Shown one piece after another: positions 26,004 through 38,280 of a stretch of DNA of 64,000 nucleotides. The notes below the pieces were generated by a model. It made no database searches. It was not told the DNA's origin and was given only the letters and a program-made list of their open reading frames with translations. A program made the translations under genes and the position numbers. The stretch is taken from positions 1-64,000 of the forward strand of contig JAGXQV010000052.1 of assembly GCA_018336195.1 (NCBI GenBank), given 5' to 3'. Within the stretch, counting starts at the first letter, position 1. Each line of letters begins with the position of its first letter. The stretch is from Sulfuricella sp. GTDB taxonomy: Bacteria > Pseudomonadota > Gammaproteobacteria > Burkholderiales > Sulfuricellaceae.

Positions 26004-26468
26004 ATGGCCAGCCTGATTCACGATTTCAATTCAGACGGTATCGTCACCGTCAACCGCGTGTTGCTCAAGCCCGAGTATAGCGTCGACGATCTGCAGGAGC
26101 GCGTCGCGGTACTGTGCGAAAACGTCAAGACCTACCATTCCCAAACCGGCTTTGTCGGCGGATTCGTGTGCCTCAACAGCGGCATGATTTCCAACGAAGG
26201 GAGCACCACCGGACAAGCCGTGGATAGCCCGCTCAAGGACCGCGAGGCGCTGATCATCACGTTCTGGCGTTCATTCGAGGAACATGAACAATCGCACCGC
26301 AGTCCGACATTCCAGCCGCTGTTCCGCCAAGTTCTGGAACTGTGCGAAAACGGCAACGAGGAGATCGCTTATTCCATGCTGTGGTCGGGCGCGGCTTACA
26401 ACCGCCAGGAAGCGGAAACCGCCAAAGCAGCCAAGGAGAAATACGCGGACTTGCGCTTGGTCGCCTGA
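26004..26468 (+). CDS. Small cytoplasmic protein, possible ABM-like fold
   Basis: 154 residues, ATG 26004 behind a strong AAGGAG site. There is no signal peptide or membrane helix. The segment DREALIITFWRSFEEHEQSHRSPTFQPLFRQVLELCENG resembles the strand-helix part of antibiotic-biosynthesis-monooxygenase-like dimeric alpha/beta barrels, and GFVGGFVCLNSG could be the preceding strand; this fold assignment is tentative. A near-consensus promoter and ribosome site suggest good expression. It stands alone between the Nudix gene and the end of the nuo operon. Confidence 0.7.
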   Translation: MASLIHDFNSDGIVTVNRVLLKPEYSVDDLQERVAVLCENVKTYHSQTGFVGGFVCLNSGMISNEGSTTGQAVDSPLKDREALIITFWRSFEEHEQSHRSPTFQPLFRQVLELCENGNEEIAYSMLWSGAAYNRQEAETAKAAKEKYADLRLVA

Positions 26469-26510
26469 AGGGATGAGAGCGCCCTCATCGGTAGCACCGG
26501 GAGGTCGCTC

Positions 26511-26801
26511 TTACTTTTTGCGCCAGAAATAGCGATACACGTAGCCGGGGTAAGCGAACACCAGGAACAGACAGACCGTGACGGCGTAGAATTCCCAGCG
26601 TTGTGCATGCACCGCGCCCATGTTGCGTTCGACCAACCACGCCAGGATGGCGACCCCAAAGTACATAAGGACCAATTCCAGCAGGCGCCAGGAGAATTTC
26701 TTGCCCCCGGGAGCGGGCAACACCAACAGCCGGCGCTCGACCAAAAACGGCAAGTTTGCCGCGACGAACGCCAGTACCAGCAAGATCAGGGGGTTGCTCA
26801 C
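26511..26801 (-). CDS. DUF2818 membrane protein, last gene of nuo operon
   Basis: 96 residues with a GTG start that overlaps the nuoN stop (GTGA). Three hydrophobic segments: [37 protein letters not shown] and [23 protein letters not shown], with a basic end. DUF2818 proteins are typically found directly after nuoN in betaproteobacteria; whether they help assemble or modulate complex I is not known. The overlap shows translational coupling to nuoN. Confidence 0.85.
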   Translation of the reverse strand: MSNPLILLVLAFVAANLPFLVERRLLVLPAPGGKKFSWRLLELVLMYFGVAILAWLVERNMGAVHAQRWEFYAVTVCLFLVFAYPGYVYRYFWRKK

Positions 26802-28240
26802 AGGCTGTGCTGAATGGAGTACAGGCACAACGCCATCAGCGGCTGGGGCAACAAGCCAAGAGCGAGAACACCCATTCCGTTCATCGACAGCAGCAGGTTG
26901 GCGTCGGGTTGCAACTGGATACGGGTCTCGTCGACGGGAGCATCGAAGTACATCAGCTTCACGATGCGCAGATAGTAGAACGCGCCGATTACCGAAAACA
27001 GCACCGCCGCCACAACCAGCCAGACGAAACCAGCCTGCAGGGCTGCCTGGAGTACCGAGAACTTCGCGTAGAAGCCTACCGTCGGCGGCACCCCGGCCAT
27101 CGAAAACATCAACAGCAGCATCACGAACGCATGCCACGGGCTGCGTTGGTTGAGCCCCTTGAAGTCATCCAATTGGTCGGCTTCGAACCCCTGACGCGAC
27201 AGGAGCATGATCATGCCGAACCCACCCAGGCTCATCAGCACGTAAACCAGCACGTAGAACATCGACGCGCTGTAACCCGCCTGACTGGCGCTGAGCAGGC
27301 CAAGCAGCAGGAAGCCCATGTGGGAAATGGTCGAATACGCCAACATGCGCTTGATATTGGTCTGGGCGATGGCGGTGATGTTACCGATCGCCATAGACAG
27401 TAGCGCCATGATGATCAGCATCCCTTGCCAGTCCGCCGACATGGTCGGCAAACCGCTGGCCAGGATGCGCAGGACGAAGGCAAATGCGGCGATTTTCGGT
27501 GCGCTGCCGATGAACAGGGTGACCGCCGTGGGTGCCCCCTGATACACATCGGGAATCCACATGTGGAACGGCACCACGCCGAGTTTGAAAGCCATGCCGG
27601 CAACCAGAAACACCAAGCCGAAAATCAGGATGGTCCTGTTTCCGCCGCCGTGCTGGATGGCGGTCGCCACCTTGTCGAGTTCGAGATGGCCGGTCGCGCC
27701 GTAGATCATCGACATCCCGTACAACAGCAGCCCGGAGGCCAGCGCGCCGAGCACGAAGTATTTCATTGCTGCTTCGGTCGCCACCGCCGAATCACGGTGC
27801 AACGCCACCAGCGAATACAAGGCCAGCGACAGCAGTTCCAGGCCCATGTAGAGGGTGAGGAAATGATTGGCGGAGATCATCACCATCATGCCGAGCAAGG
27901 CAAACAGCGACAGCGCGAAGAATTCGCCGCGAAACAGCTGGTGCATCAACAAGTAGGCACGCGAATAGACCAACACCGCAGAGACGGCAATATAGGTCAT
28001 CAATTTCAGCACGTCCGACATCACGTCGTCGACGAACATGCCGTTGAAGGTCAGCGCCACTTGGCCGATACTGGTTCCCACCGTCAGCCAGGCAGCGCCG
28101 AGCAGGGTGATCTGGGTCAGTACATACGCGACGAAGCGGTTCTTGCCGCTGAACAAATCGGCCATCAAAACCACGCAAGCCATGGTCAGAACGAAGATTT
28201 CCGGCAGCGCGGGCGTCAGATTGGGCATCGCAAAGGCCAT
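26798..28240 (-). CDS. nuoN: NADH-quinone oxidoreductase subunit N
   Basis: 480-residue antiporter-like membrane subunit of complex I, with about 14 helices. Conserved stretches include [61 protein letters not shown] (proton-channel lysine and broken helix) and [18 protein letters not shown]. It forms one of the proton-pumping modules. Last of the fourteen nuo genes, 8 bases after nuoM. Confidence 0.97.
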   Translation of the reverse strand: MAFAMPNLTPALPEIFVLTMACVVLMADLFSGKNRFVAYVLTQITLLGAAWLTVGTSIGQVALTFNGMFVDDVMSDVLKLMTYIAVSAVLVYSRAYLLMHQLFRGEFFALSLFALLGMMVMISANHFLTLYMGLELLSLALYSLVALHRDSAVATEAAMKYFVLGALASGLLLYGMSMIYGATGHLELDKVATAIQHGGGNRTILIFGLVFLVAGMAFKLGVVPFHMWIPDVYQGAPTAVTLFIGSAPKIAAFAFVLRILASGLPTMSADWQGMLIIMALLSMAIGNITAIAQTNIKRMLAYSTISHMGFLLLGLLSASQAGYSASMFYVLVYVLMSLGGFGMIMLLSRQGFEADQLDDFKGLNQRSPWHAFVMLLLMFSMAGVPPTVGFYAKFSVLQAALQAGFVWLVVAAVLFSVIGAFYYLRIVKLMYFDAPVDETRIQLQPDANLLLSMNGMGVLALGLLPQPLMALCLYSIQHSL

Positions 28241-28248
28241 GGAATCCC

Positions 28249-29730
28249 CTACAGCTTGCTTTGAGCGACGTGGCTCAAGAGGTTATTAACGGATGAATGC
28301 ATCACTTCGGTAAAGGGTTGCGGATAAATCCCCATCGCCAATACCGCAACGGCGAGCACACCCAATACCAGGGTTTCGCGGGCATCGATATCGGTCAGTT
28401 GCGCGACATGGTCGTTGGCCACCGCACCGAAAATTACCCGTTTGAACATCCACAAGGTATATGCAGCACCGAAGATCAGGGTGGTTGCAGCAAGGAAGGC
28501 GTAGAAGAAATTGACTTTCATCGCGCCCATGATGACCATGAACTCGCCGACGAAACCGGAAGTTGCCGGCAGTCCCGAGTTGGCCATGGCAAACAGCATG
28601 AACAGGCTGGCAAAGACCGGCATTTTGTTGACCACGCCGCCGTAATCGGCGATCTGGCGGCTGTGCATCCGGTCATACAACACACCGACGCAGAGGAACA
28701 TCGCGCCGGAAATGAAACCGTGGGAAATCATCTGCACCAACGCGCCTTCAACGCCGTATGCATTGAAGATGAAGAAGCCAAGAGTGACGAAGCCCATGTG
28801 CGAAATCGACGAATAGGCGATCAGCTTCTTCATGTCGGCCTGCACCAGCGCCACCAGGCCGATATACACCACGGCGACCAGCGACAGGGTAATCATGAAG
28901 CCCGACATGGCGTGGCTACCGTCCGGGGCGATCGGCAGCGAGAAGCGCAGGAAACCGTAGGCGCCGACTTTCAGCATGATCGCCGCCAGCACCACCGAGC
29001 CGCCGGTCGGTGCCTCGACGTGAGCGTCGGGCAACCAGGTATGCACCGGCCACATCGGCACCTTGACCGCAAAGGCGGTGAAGAAGGCGATGAACAGCAA
29101 CACCTGCTCATTCAGGCTGAGCGGCAACTTGTGCCATTCGAGAATTTCGAAACCGCCCGACTTGCCATACAGGTAGATCAAGGCAACCAGCATCAACAGC
29201 GAGCCGATCAGGGTATACAGGAAGAACTTGATGGCCGCGTAAACCCGGTTCTGACCGCCCCAAATGCCGATGATGAGGAACATCGGGATCAGCATGGCTT
29301 CCCAGAACACGTAGAAGAGGATTGCGTCGAGCGCGGCAAACACCCCGTTCATCACCCCGGACATCATCAGGAAGGCTGCCATATACTGGGCGACGCGCTT
29401 CTGGATGACTTTCCAGCCGGCGAGCACCACCAGCACGGTGGTAAAGCTCGTCAACAGGATGAACAACACTGAAATGCCATCCACCCCGAGGTGGTAGTTG
29501 ATCTTGAAGGCCGGCACCCACGCAGCCATTTCGACGAACTGCATCTCTGCAGTACCGGTATTGAAGCCGGTATACAAGGGAATCGAAACCAGGAACCCGG
29601 CAATCGACCCGACCAGCGCGATCATCCGCGCCAGCGGCGCGTTGCGGTCGCTACCGGTGGCGAGTACGGCTACCCCTGCCAGAATCGGCAGCCAGATAAC
29701 CCAGCTTAACAATGTCGAACCTTCGTTCAT
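28249..29730 (-). CDS. nuoM: NADH-quinone oxidoreductase subunit M
   Basis: 493-residue antiporter-like subunit. Markers: [39 protein letters not shown] (the conserved glutamate helix), [34 protein letters not shown] and [18 protein letters not shown]. It pumps protons in the membrane arm between NuoL and NuoN. It lies 10 bases after nuoL. Complete and of normal length. Confidence 0.97.
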   Translation of the reverse strand: MNEGSTLLSWVIWLPILAGVAVLATGSDRNAPLARMIALVGSIAGFLVSIPLYTGFNTGTAEMQFVEMAAWVPAFKINYHLGVDGISVLFILLTSFTTVLVVLAGWKVIQKRVAQYMAAFLMMSGVMNGVFAALDAILFYVFWEAMLIPMFLIIGIWGGQNRVYAAIKFFLYTLIGSLLMLVALIYLYGKSGGFEILEWHKLPLSLNEQVLLFIAFFTAFAVKVPMWPVHTWLPDAHVEAPTGGSVVLAAIMLKVGAYGFLRFSLPIAPDGSHAMSGFMITLSLVAVVYIGLVALVQADMKKLIAYSSISHMGFVTLGFFIFNAYGVEGALVQMISHGFISGAMFLCVGVLYDRMHSRQIADYGGVVNKMPVFASLFMLFAMANSGLPATSGFVGEFMVIMGAMKVNFFYAFLAATTLIFGAAYTLWMFKRVIFGAVANDHVAQLTDIDARETLVLGVLAVAVLAMGIYPQPFTEVMHSSVNNLLSHVAQSKL

Positions 29731-29740
29731 GGTTTCCCTA

Positions 29741-31735
29741 TCAGCCTCTAATAAACAGCGTCATCAGCGTCAGAACGCCGATCAACATGGCAAACGCATA
29801 GTGGTAAATGTAGCCGGACTGGAGATGGCGGACCAGCGCCGAGCACATCCCAACCAAGCGTGCCGTGCCGTTGACGAAGAACCCGTCGATCACCGCCACG
29901 TCGCCGCCTTTCCACAATCCACGCCCCAGCAGGCGTGCGCCGCCGGCAAAGAACCACTCGTTGAATTCGTCGAAACCGTATTTCTTTTCGAGGATCATCG
30001 CCGGCAAGCTGAGCGTGGCCTTGATTTGCGCCGGCAACTCGGGGCGGCGGATATAGAGGAACCATGCCGTCGCCGCGCCGGAGAGTGCCAGCCAGAAAGG
30101 TAGCGTTGTTACGGCGTGCCCCATCATCCCCACCACGCCATGGAATTCTTCGGCCATGTGGGCCAGGCCATGATGCTCGTGAGAGATGAAAATGGCATCG
30201 CCGAAATAATTTTCGAACAGGATCGGGCCTATCAGCCAACCGGCGGCCACCGACGGAATCGCCAGCAGGATCAGCGGCAAGGTGACCACCTTGGGCGACT
30301 CATGCGGCTCGACCGGGCCATGATGGCCGTGATCATCGTGATGCGCATGCTCGTCATGATGGGCGTGGCGGAAGCGTTCCTCGCCGTGGAAGGTGTAGAA
30401 CACCAGCCGGAAGGAATAAAAGCCGCCGACGAAGACACCGATCAAAATCGCCAGATAGGCAAAGCCGGAACCGGGGATATGCGACAGGGCCACCGCCTCG
30501 ATGATCGAATCCTTGGAGAAGAAGCCGGCGAACGGCGGCAGGCCGGCGTTGGCGATGGCGCCGATCAACACGGTCAGGTAGGTGATCGGCATGTACTTGC
30601 GCAGGCCGCCCATGCGGCGCATGTCCTGCTCGTGGTGCATGGCCATGATTACCGAGCCGGCGCCGAGGAACAATACCGCCTTGAAAAAGGCGTGGGTCAT
30701 CAGGTGGAAGATCGCCACCGAGTAGGCCGAGGCGCCCAGCGCCACGGTCATGTACCCCAGTTGCGAAAGGGTGGAATAGGCCACCACCCGCTTGATGTCG
30801 GTCTGGACGATGGCGATCAGCGCCATGAACAGCGCGGTAATCGCGCCGATGACGATGACGAAAGACAGCGCGGTTTCCGACAATTCGAACAGCGGCGACA
30901 TACGCGCCACCATGAAGATGCCCGCCGTCACCATGGTAGCGGCGTGGATCAGCGCGGAAATTGGGGTCGGGCCTTCCATCGAGTCGGGCAACCAGACGTG
31001 CAGGGGAAACTGCGCCGACTTGCCCATCGCGCCGATGAACAACAGGATGCAGGTCACGGTGAGCAGCGCCGGCTGCATTTCGGAAGAAATCACCATCTTC
31101 ATGCCAACCAATTCGTTGGCATGAGCGAACACGGCGGCATAGTCGAGCGTACCGAAGTGCGCCAAAATCAGCCCAATGCCCAACAGGAAGCCGAAGTCGC
31201 CAACCCGGTTGACCAGGAACGCCTTGAGGTTGGCGTAAATCGCCGTCGGACGGGTATACCAGAAGCCGATCAGCAGGTAGGACACCAGGCCCACCGCTTC
31301 CCAGCCGAAGAACAACTGAACGAAGTTGTTGGACATCACCAGCATCAGCATCGAGAAGGTGAACAGCGAAATGTAGGCGAAAAAGCGCTGGTAGCCGGGG
31401 TCTTCAGCCATGTAGCCAATGGTGTAGACGTGCACCATCAACGAAACGAAGGTCACCACCAGCATCATCAGCACGGTCAGCCTATCGATCAGGAAGCCTA
31501 CTTCGAAGCGAGTTTCACCGCTGGTCAGCCAAGTATACACGGTGCCGTTGAAGGTGTGCCCTTGCTGGACGTCCTGGAAGATCAACAGCGACAAGACGAA
31601 GGAAACCGCCACGCCGAGGATGGTGACGACGTGCGATCCGGTGCGTCCGATGGCGCGCCCGAACAAGCCGGCGAGAATCGCACCGGCAAGCGGCGCAAGG
31701 GGGACCAGCAGATAGAGTTTTTGCATGTCCGTCAT
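29741..31735 (-). CDS. nuoL: NADH-quinone oxidoreductase subunit L
   Basis: 664-residue distal proton-pumping subunit. Core: FEVGFLIDRLTVLMMLVVTFVSLMVHVYTIGYM, FFGWEAVGLVSYLLIGFW, GAMGKSAQFPLHVWLPDSMEGPTPISALIHAATMVTAGIFM, and the C-terminal region that forms the long lateral helix. A histidine-rich loop (RHAHHDEHAHHDDHGHHG) at ~447-464 is a notable local feature of unknown role. The ATG follows nuoK by one base. Confidence 0.97.
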   Translation of the reverse strand: MTDMQKLYLLVPLAPLAGAILAGLFGRAIGRTGSHVVTILGVAVSFVLSLLIFQDVQQGHTFNGTVYTWLTSGETRFEVGFLIDRLTVLMMLVVTFVSLMVHVYTIGYMAEDPGYQRFFAYISLFTFSMLMLVMSNNFVQLFFGWEAVGLVSYLLIGFWYTRPTAIYANLKAFLVNRVGDFGFLLGIGLILAHFGTLDYAAVFAHANELVGMKMVISSEMQPALLTVTCILLFIGAMGKSAQFPLHVWLPDSMEGPTPISALIHAATMVTAGIFMVARMSPLFELSETALSFVIVIGAITALFMALIAIVQTDIKRVVAYSTLSQLGYMTVALGASAYSVAIFHLMTHAFFKAVLFLGAGSVIMAMHHEQDMRRMGGLRKYMPITYLTVLIGAIANAGLPPFAGFFSKDSIIEAVALSHIPGSGFAYLAILIGVFVGGFYSFRLVFYTFHGEERFRHAHHDEHAHHDDHGHHGPVEPHESPKVVTLPLILLAIPSVAAGWLIGPILFENYFGDAIFISHEHHGLAHMAEEFHGVVGMMGHAVTTLPFWLALSGAATAWFLYIRRPELPAQIKATLSLPAMILEKKYGFDEFNEWFFAGGARLLGRGLWKGGDVAVIDGFFVNGTARLVGMCSALVRHLQSGYIYHYAFAMLIGVLTLMTLFIRG

Positions 31736-31736
31736 G

Positions 31737-32042
31737 TTAGCCCTTGAGGTGATCCAGGTCGGCCACGTTGATCGTGTTCATGTTGCGGAACAGCGCCACC
31801 AGAATCGCCAAGCCAATCGCCGATTCCGCCGCCGCCACCGTAAGAATGAAAAACACGAATACCTGTCCCCCGGTGTCGTTGAGGTAATGTGAAAATGCGA
31901 TGAAGTTGATGTTCACCGCCAGCAGCATCAACTCAATCGCCATCAGGATGACGATCAGGTTCTTGCGGTTGAGGAATATCCCTACCACGCTGATGACGAA
32001 CAACAGCGCACCGAGAATCAGATAATGGGTTAATGACAACAC
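31737..32042 (-). CDS. nuoK: NADH-quinone oxidoreductase subunit K
   Basis: 101-residue, three-helix membrane subunit. The conserved glutamates of the proton path are in the second and third helices ([16 protein letters not shown] and [21 protein letters not shown]). Start [15 protein letters not shown] is typical. The gene lies 10 bases after nuoJ. Complete. Confidence 0.96.
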   Translation of the reverse strand: MLSLTHYLILGALLFVISVVGIFLNRKNLIVILMAIELMLLAVNINFIAFSHYLNDTGGQVFVFFILTVAAAESAIGLAILVALFRNMNTINVADLDHLKG

Positions 32043-32052
32043 GGACGGACCC

Positions 32053-32664
32053 TCACTCTTCGCCCGGCTTTTCAGCCGGCATGGAAACCATGCGGATACG
32101 GTCGGCGCGCCGCACCTTCACCTGTTCCGCCGGATCTTGATGTTTGGTGTTGTGACGGCGCCGCAGGGTAATTGCGATAGCCGCCACGATGGCGACCAGC
32201 AGCACCACCGCCGCCAGTTCGAACGGGTAGACGTAATCGGTATACAGCAGGCGCCCGAGTTCCTTGGTGTTGCTGTAGGTCGCCGCGTGATTTTGCTCAA
32301 GGCTGGTGTATTCCGGGATAAATGACTTGCGCCCCAGTACCAGCCCCATCTCTAGAGCCATCAGCGCGCCCACCAGCGCCGCTAGCGGGATGCTTTCGCG
32401 GAACCCCTCGCGCAAACGGCGCAGGTCGAGATCAAGCATCATCACCACGAACAGGAACAGCACCATCACCGCGCCGATATACACCAGCACCAGGGTGATC
32501 GCCAGGAACTCGGCTTCCAGCAGCAGCCACAGGCCGGCAGCGCTAAAAAACGCCAGGACCAGAAACAGCGCCGCATGTACCGAGTTACGCGCGGTAATCA
32601 CGCGCAACCCGGCAAACAACAGGATGGTTCCGAGGAAATAGAAAATCAGGGTTTCAAAATTCAT
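32053..32664 (-). CDS. nuoJ: NADH-quinone oxidoreductase subunit J
   Basis: 203-residue membrane subunit with five helices; the conserved part is [56 protein letters not shown], including the pi-bulge helix. The C-terminal ~45 residues are charged and cytoplasmic ([25 protein letters not shown]), as in other betaproteobacterial NuoJ. It lies 18 bases after nuoI. Confidence 0.96.
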   Translation of the reverse strand: MNFETLIFYFLGTILLFAGLRVITARNSVHAALFLVLAFFSAAGLWLLLEAEFLAITLVLVYIGAVMVLFLFVVMMLDLDLRRLREGFRESIPLAALVGALMALEMGLVLGRKSFIPEYTSLEQNHAATYSNTKELGRLLYTDYVYPFELAAVVLLVAIVAAIAITLRRRHNTKHQDPAEQVKVRRADRIRMVSMPAEKPGEE

Positions 32665-32682
32665 GGTCTTGTCCGGTTCCCG

Positions 32683-33171
32683 TCAGCGGTACTTGGCGTC
32701 AGCCGCCCGATCCTTGGCGATCTGCTCTTCATATTTGTCGCCCACGGCCAGGAGCTTTTCCTTGGTGTAGATCAAATCGCTGCGGGTCTCACCGTGGTAA
32801 TCGAAAATCCGCGTTTCGACGATGGCATCGACCGGGCAGGATTCCTCGCACATCCCACAGAAAATGCACTTGGTCAGGTCGATGTCATAGCGCGTGGTAC
32901 GACGCGAGCCATCCTCGCGTTCCGCCAGGTCGATGGTAATTGCCAACGCCGGGCAGATGGTTTCGCACAGCTTGCAGGCAATGCAGCGCTCCTCTCCGTT
33001 GGGATAGCGGCGCAAGGCATGCAGCCCACGGAAACGTGGCGACATCGGGGTACGTTCCTCGGGGAACTGGATGGTGATCTTGGGCGCGAACATATAGCGC
33101 CCGGTGAGCGCCATGCCCTTGAGCAATTCCCACAGCAGGAAGGTCGAGAAGAAATCTTTTATACGGTCCAT
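32683..33171 (-). CDS. nuoI: NADH-quinone oxidoreductase subunit I
   Basis: 162-residue ferredoxin-like subunit with two [4Fe-4S] clusters, N6a and N6b. The ligand motifs are [16 protein letters not shown] and [16 protein letters not shown], all eight cysteines present. The N-terminal amphipathic stretch ([22 protein letters not shown]) anchors it to the membrane arm. Start [10 protein letters not shown] is typical. It lies 13 bases after nuoH. Confidence 0.97.
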   Translation of the reverse strand: MDRIKDFFSTFLLWELLKGMALTGRYMFAPKITIQFPEERTPMSPRFRGLHALRRYPNGEERCIACKLCETICPALAITIDLAEREDGSRRTTRYDIDLTKCIFCGMCEESCPVDAIVETRIFDYHGETRSDLIYTKEKLLAVGDKYEEQIAKDRAADAKYR

Positions 33172-33184
33172 GTTCTTCTCTCCA

Positions 33185-34225
33185 TCAGTGGAACAGGTAG
33201 CCGTAAGGCGTTTGCATCATGGCACCCACCACCAGAATCCACACCAGGGTCACGGGGATGAACACCTTCCAGCCCAGGCGCATGATCTGGTCGTAGCGAT
33301 AGCGCGGGAAGGTAGCGCGGAACCACAGGAACAGGAACAGGACGAAGCACACCTTGGCGATCAGCCAGAAGAAACCGGGAACCCAGGTAAACGGTGCAGC
33401 CTCGATAGGCGGCAGCCAGCCGCCGAGGAACATTAGGCTGGTGAGCGTGGCAACCAGGATCATATTGGCGTATTCGGCAAGGAAGAACACCGCGAAGGCC
33501 ATCCCGGAATATTCCACATGAAAACCCACGATTTCCGATTCGCCTTCCACCACGTCGAACGGGGCGCGGTTGGTTTCCGCCACGCTGGCGATGAGGTAGA
33601 CGATAAACAGCGGGAACAGCGGCAGCCAGTACCAGTTGAGAAAGCCGCCCTCCTGGCCCTTGACAATCTGCACCAGATTGAGGCTTTGCGCGGCCATCAG
33701 CACACCGACCAGGGCAAAGCCCATGGCGATTTCGTAGGAGACGATCTGCGCGGCGGCACGCATCCCACCGAGGAAAGCGTACTTGGAATTGGAGGCCCAG
33801 CCCGCCAGGACGATGCCGTACACCCCCATTGAGGTGATACCCATGATGTACAACAGGCTCGCGTCGATGTTCGCCAATACCAACTCCGGCGAGAACGGAA
33901 TCACCGCCCACGCCGCCAGTGCCGGCGCAATTGCCAGAATCGGGCCGAGGATGAACAAGCCCTTGTTGGCGCCGCTGGGAACGATGATTTCCTTGGTCAT
34001 CAACTTGAGTGCGTCGGCAATCGGCTGCAGCCACCCTTTCGGGCCGACCCGATTGGGGCCGATGCGCACCTGCATGTAACCGATGATCTTGCGTTCGGCA
34101 TAGGTAAGATAAGCCACACCCAGCATCAACGGCGCAACGATGGCGACGATCTTGGCCATGCTGTACACCAGCGGCCAGACCGGACCGAGGAAGCCTTGCA
34201 ATGTGAGAACGACGGTTTCGAACAT
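33185..34225 (-). CDS. nuoH: NADH-quinone oxidoreductase subunit H
   Basis: 346-residue membrane subunit that forms much of the quinone site. Motifs: [55 protein letters not shown] and [29 protein letters not shown] longer frame extends upstream into nuoG but lacks family sequence; ATG 34225 overlaps the nuoG stop by one base (TAATG), so the two are translationally coupled. Confidence 0.96.
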   Translation of the reverse strand: MFETVVLTLQGFLGPVWPLVYSMAKIVAIVAPLMLGVAYLTYAERKIIGYMQVRIGPNRVGPKGWLQPIADALKLMTKEIIVPSGANKGLFILGPILAIAPALAAWAVIPFSPELVLANIDASLLYIMGITSMGVYGIVLAGWASNSKYAFLGGMRAAAQIVSYEIAMGFALVGVLMAAQSLNLVQIVKGQEGGFLNWYWLPLFPLFIVYLIASVAETNRAPFDVVEGESEIVGFHVEYSGMAFAVFFLAEYANMILVATLTSLMFLGGWLPPIEAAPFTWVPGFFWLIAKVCFVLFLFLWFRATFPRYRYDQIMRLGWKVFIPVTLVWILVVGAMMQTPYGYLFH

Positions 34226-36510
34226 TACGCTCTCTCCACCTTGATTTCGTCGAATAGGCCACCGAGTGCGGCAGTTGCGGCACATCCCGCCGCCACCCGC
34301 ACACAGCCGTCGGGCAACTTGTCGTCGCGTGCCGCGATCAACGTAACGCTGCCGTTCCCTTGGGATAGCTTGACCGTTTCGCCGGCAGCCACACCCAGCT
34401 TGGCAAGCACGCCGCCATTCATCCATGCCTGGGTCGCTGCGGCATGAGTCTTTTGCAAAGCAGAAGCCCGGCGCACTACAGCATCGGAATGATAGGCGGC
34501 GACTTCGCCGATGCGCTGCAATCCAGCAATGCTTGCGGAGGACAGCGGCTTGGCGGATTTCAGTGCATTGCTGAGTTTTCCTGCAACGTTGCCGTCGCCC
34601 AGCGCTTCGTTACGCACCTCTTCGCTGTTTTCATAGTCGAAACCTGCCAACTCAAACAGGTTGCCCAACACACGCAACACCTTCCATGCGGGGCGGGACT
34701 CGCCGAGCGGCTTTACCGCCCCGACAAAGCTTTGCACACGCCCTTCGGTACTAACAAAGGTACCGGAGGTTTCCGAGAACGGCACGATGGGCAACAGCAC
34801 GTCCGCACTTTCCAGCAGCGCGTCGCTCTTGTAGGCACACAAAGCCACTACCAGATCGGCGTCACGCAAGGCGCTCATGGCTTGAGCTGCGTTGTAGGGG
34901 TCGCGATCCGGCTCGACGCCGAGCAGGATCATGGCTTTCGGAGCGGCACTCAGCATCGCAGCGGCATTTTTTCCGCTGGCCTGTGGGACCGCTTGGGCAA
35001 GATAGCCCCCCACGCTATTGGCAGCCTCACCGAGGAAGCCCAACTTGGCGCCGCTGAGTTCGGCGATTTGCTGAGCCAGGTAATGCAGCTCGGCATATTG
35101 GGGATGATGTTGGGCGAGGTTGCCGAGCAATACCGCCTTTTTCTCGCCGCTCTTGAGCGCGGCAACGATAGCTTGCGTGGCGCCTTCCACGTTTTCACCG
35201 GCCAGGGCACAGCGGACTTGATCGAGTGCATGGACCATTGCCGAAGGCGCGACGATGGCTTTGGCCGCAAGCGGCATCAGCAGGTCGTCGTCAACCGGGT
35301 TGACTAAACTCACGCTTGCCCCGCCCCGCACGGCCTGGCGTAGACGCAAAGCCAGCAGCGGATGGTCGGCGCGCAGGCTGGTTCCCACCAGCAGAACGCT
35401 ATTCAACTCGGAAAGTTCGGCAACCGGCATACCCAGCCACGGCGCATCTTGCAACTCGGCGCTGAAATCGGCCTGACGCAGGCGGAAATCGATGTTATCG
35501 CTACCCAGCGCGCGGGTCAGCTTTTGCAGGAGGAACAATTCTTCGATGGTCGCGTGAGGCGTTGCCAACGCGCCAACTTCCGCAGCACCGCGCTTGTCCT
35601 TGACCGCCTTGAGGGCGCTGGCGGCGAAATCCAGCGCATACTGCCAGTCGCATTCGCGCCACTGGTCGTTCTGCTTGATCATCGGGCGTTGCAGGCGATC
35701 CGCCGCATTCAGCCCTTCATAGGAAAAACGCTCGCGGTCGGACAACCAGCATTCGTTGATGGCTTCGTTGTCGCGCGGCAATACCCGCACCACCGTGCCG
35801 TTCTTGCTTTGAATCTCAACATTGCTGCCCAGGCCGTCGTGCGGGCTGATCGAAGGGGTACTGCGCAATTCCCAGGAACGCGCCTTGAAGCGGAACGGCT
35901 TGCTGGTCAGTGCGCCCACCGGGCACAGGTCGATCATGTTACCGGACAGTTCCGACTCAATGGCGTTGCCGAGGAACGGCGTGATCTGCGAATGCTCGCC
36001 GCGCCCGATCTGGCCCATTTCCATGATGCCGCCGATTTCCTGGCCGAAGCGCACGCAACGGGTGCAGTGAATGCAGCGCGTCATATCGGTCGAGATCAAT
36101 GGGCCGAGGTTCTTGTTGAACACCACGCGTTTTTCTTCGTGGTAACGTGACTCACCCTTGCCGTAGCCCACCGCCAGATCCTGCAACTGGCATTCGCCAC
36201 CCTGGTCGCAAATTGGACAATCCAAAGGATGGTTAATGAGGATGAACTCCATCACCGATTTTTGCGCCGCCAGGGCTTTTGCCGAGCGGGTTTGCACCTT
36301 CATGCCCTCGACCACCGGGGTAGCACAGGCCGGCAGCGGCTTGGGGGCTTTTTCCACGTCCACCAGGCACATCCGGCAATTGGCGGCGACCGAGAGTTTC
36401 TTGTGGTAGCAAAAGCGCGGAATGTAGATACCCGCCGCGTCGGCGGCGTCGATCACTGTGCTGCCGTCGGGAACGGTCAGCGCCTTGCCGTCAATTTCGA
36501 TATTCGCCAT
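34225..36510 (-). CDS. nuoG: NADH-quinone oxidoreductase subunit G
   Basis: 761-residue peripheral-arm subunit. The N-terminal [2Fe-2S] ligands are in [21 protein letters not shown]...PACATPV. The His-ligated cluster is at [18 protein letters not shown], and further clusters at [16 protein letters not shown] and around [15 protein letters not shown]. The remaining ~550 residues form the molybdopterin-oxidoreductase-like domain without a cofactor. ATG 36510 ([16 protein letters not shown]) is chosen over an in-frame upstream start that lacks family sequence. It lies 4 bases after nuoF. Confidence 0.96.
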   Translation of the reverse strand: MANIEIDGKALTVPDGSTVIDAADAAGIYIPRFCYHKKLSVAANCRMCLVDVEKAPKPLPACATPVVEGMKVQTRSAKALAAQKSVMEFILINHPLDCPICDQGGECQLQDLAVGYGKGESRYHEEKRVVFNKNLGPLISTDMTRCIHCTRCVRFGQEIGGIMEMGQIGRGEHSQITPFLGNAIESELSGNMIDLCPVGALTSKPFRFKARSWELRSTPSISPHDGLGSNVEIQSKNGTVVRVLPRDNEAINECWLSDRERFSYEGLNAADRLQRPMIKQNDQWRECDWQYALDFAASALKAVKDKRGAAEVGALATPHATIEELFLLQKLTRALGSDNIDFRLRQADFSAELQDAPWLGMPVAELSELNSVLLVGTSLRADHPLLALRLRQAVRGGASVSLVNPVDDDLLMPLAAKAIVAPSAMVHALDQVRCALAGENVEGATQAIVAALKSGEKKAVLLGNLAQHHPQYAELHYLAQQIAELSGAKLGFLGEAANSVGGYLAQAVPQASGKNAAAMLSAAPKAMILLGVEPDRDPYNAAQAMSALRDADLVVALCAYKSDALLESADVLLPIVPFSETSGTFVSTEGRVQSFVGAVKPLGESRPAWKVLRVLGNLFELAGFDYENSEEVRNEALGDGNVAGKLSNALKSAKPLSSASIAGLQRIGEVAAYHSDAVVRRASALQKTHAAATQAWMNGGVLAKLGVAAGETVKLSQGNGSVTLIAARDDKLPDGCVRVAAGCAATAALGGLFDEIKVERA

Positions 36511-36514
36511 ATTT

Positions 36515-37804
36515 TTAGACGCCGGAAACCAGGCACTTACCGTGCTTGATGTGATGTTCGAATTCGTGGCGGTAATGCTTGAGCATGCCCTGCACCGGCA
36601 TCGCCGCGGCATCGCCCAGCGCGCAGATGGTACGCCCCATGATGTTGCCGGCCACGGAATCCAGCAGCGCGAGGTCTTCGTCGCGACCCTGACCGTGCTC
36701 GATGCGATGCACCACGCGGTACAGCCAGCCGGTGCCCTCGCGGCACGGCGTACACTGCCCGCAGGACTCCTCGAAGTAGAAATAGGAGAGGCGTTCCAGC
36801 GCCTTGACCATGCAGACGGTTTCGTCCATCACGATCACCGAGCCGGCGCCGAGCATCGAGCCGGCCTTGGCGATGGAGTCGTAGTCCATGGTCACGTCCA
36901 TCATGATCTCGGCAGGCACCACCGGCACCGACGAACCGCCGGGAATCACTGCCTTCAACTGGTGACCGTTGCGCACCCCGCCGGCCATTTCGAGCAAATC
37001 CTTGAATGGCGTTCCCATGCCGATTTCGTAGTTGCCGGGCTTATTGACGTGACCGGAGACCGAAAATATCTTGGTGCCGCCATTATTGGGTTTGCCCAGT
37101 TCCAGAAATTTCTGCCCGCCGTTCTTGACGATATAGGGAATCGACGACAACGTTTCGGTGTTGTTGATGGTGGTCGGTCTGCCGTACAGACCGAAGCTCG
37201 CCGGGAAAGGCGGCTTAAAGCGCGGCTGGCCCTTCTTGCCCTCGATGGATTCGAGCAGCGCGGTTTCTTCACCGCACACGTAAGCACCATAGCCGTGGTG
37301 GGCATGGATGTCGAAATCCCAGCCCGAACCCAAGATATTCTTGCCCAGCAGGTTGGCGGCGCGCGCTTCTTCCAGCGCGGCTTCGAAACGCTCGTAACAC
37401 TCGAAGATTTCGCCGTGGATATAGTTGTAACCCGCGCTCGCGCCCAGCGTATAACCGGCGATGATCATACCTTCGATCAGCTGGTGCGGGTTGTAACGGA
37501 CGATGTCCTTGTCCTTGAAGGTACCCGGCTCGCCCTCGTCGGTGTTGCACACTACGTACTTGTCGCCGGGGAACTGGCGCGGCATGAAGCTCCACTTCAA
37601 GCCGGTGGGGAAGCCTGCACCGCCGCGGCCGCGCAGGGCGCTGATCTTGACCTGTTCGATGATCGCCTCGGCCGGCATTTTCTCGGCGATGACCTTTTTC
37701 AAGGCGTCGTAGCCGCCGACCTTGAGGTAATTTTCCAGCTTCCAGGATTCCGGTAGGTGGATGCTGTGGAAGATGACTTCGTTCAAACCCTTGATGTCCG
37801 CCAT
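36515..37804 (-). CDS. nuoF: NADH-quinone oxidoreductase subunit F
   Basis: 429-residue subunit that binds NADH, FMN and cluster N3. The NADH/FMN region is [18 protein letters not shown] with [16 protein letters not shown]; the Rossmann loop is [23 protein letters not shown]; the [4Fe-4S] ligands are [12 protein letters not shown] plus a later cysteine. Start [12 protein letters not shown] (37804) is taken; the open frame upstream belongs to nuoE in another frame. It lies 2 bases after nuoE. Confidence 0.97.
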   Translation of the reverse strand: MADIKGLNEVIFHSIHLPESWKLENYLKVGGYDALKKVIAEKMPAEAIIEQVKISALRGRGGAGFPTGLKWSFMPRQFPGDKYVVCNTDEGEPGTFKDKDIVRYNPHQLIEGMIIAGYTLGASAGYNYIHGEIFECYERFEAALEEARAANLLGKNILGSGWDFDIHAHHGYGAYVCGEETALLESIEGKKGQPRFKPPFPASFGLYGRPTTINNTETLSSIPYIVKNGGQKFLELGKPNNGGTKIFSVSGHVNKPGNYEIGMGTPFKDLLEMAGGVRNGHQLKAVIPGGSSVPVVPAEIMMDVTMDYDSIAKAGSMLGAGSVIVMDETVCMVKALERLSYFYFEESCGQCTPCREGTGWLYRVVHRIEHGQGRDEDLALLDSVAGNIMGRTICALGDAAAMPVQGMLKHYRHEFEHHIKHGKCLVSGV

Positions 37805-37806
37805 GA

Positions 37807-38280
37807 TCACTCCAGCCCCGCCAGGATTTCGTCGATGATCTGGGGCGTCAGTTTCACCTTCATCTTGTGGTTGTTGACGGTGAGCAGCGGCCCTTCGCCG
37901 CAGGAGCCCATGCACTCGGACATTTTCAGGGTGAACTTGCCGTCGGCGGTGGTCTCACCGAAACCGATACCCAGCTTGCCCTGAATGTATTCCACCACGC
38001 TTTCCGCGCCCATCAGGGAACACGGCAAGTTGGTGCAGACGGTCAGCTTGTACTTGCCGACCGGCTTCAACTCGTACATGTTGTAGAAGGTCGCCACTTC
38101 CCACGCCGCGATGGCGGGGATTTGCAGGTAGCCGGCGACGAACTCAATGGTCTCGGGAGCCAGCCAGCCTTTTTCTTCCTGGGCGATGCGTAGCGCCGAC
38201 ATGGTCGCCGACTGCTTTTGCAGCGGCGGATATTTGGCGACTTCGCGGTCGATTCTTTGCAGCGATTCGGTCGAGAGCAT
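37807..38280 (-). CDS. nuoE: NADH-quinone oxidoreductase subunit E
   Basis: 157-residue thioredoxin-like subunit carrying [2Fe-2S] cluster N1a. Ligands: [14 protein letters not shown] and CMGSCGEGP. The N-terminal helical domain ([44 protein letters not shown]) is standard. Its ATG overlaps the nuoD stop by one base. Confidence 0.97.
   Translation of the reverse strand: MLSTESLQRIDREVAKYPPLQKQSATMSALRIAQEEKGWLAPETIEFVAGYLQIPAIAAWEVATFYNMYELKPVGKYKLTVCTNLPCSLMGAESVVEYIQGKLGIGFGETTADGKFTLKMSECMGSCGEGPLLTVNNHKMKVKLTPQIIDEILAGLE

Noticed and set aside
33159-34304. Frame overlapping nuoH on the same strand with 381 residues
   Set aside because: Lacks membrane segments; nuoH in the adjacent frame has the full family sequence.
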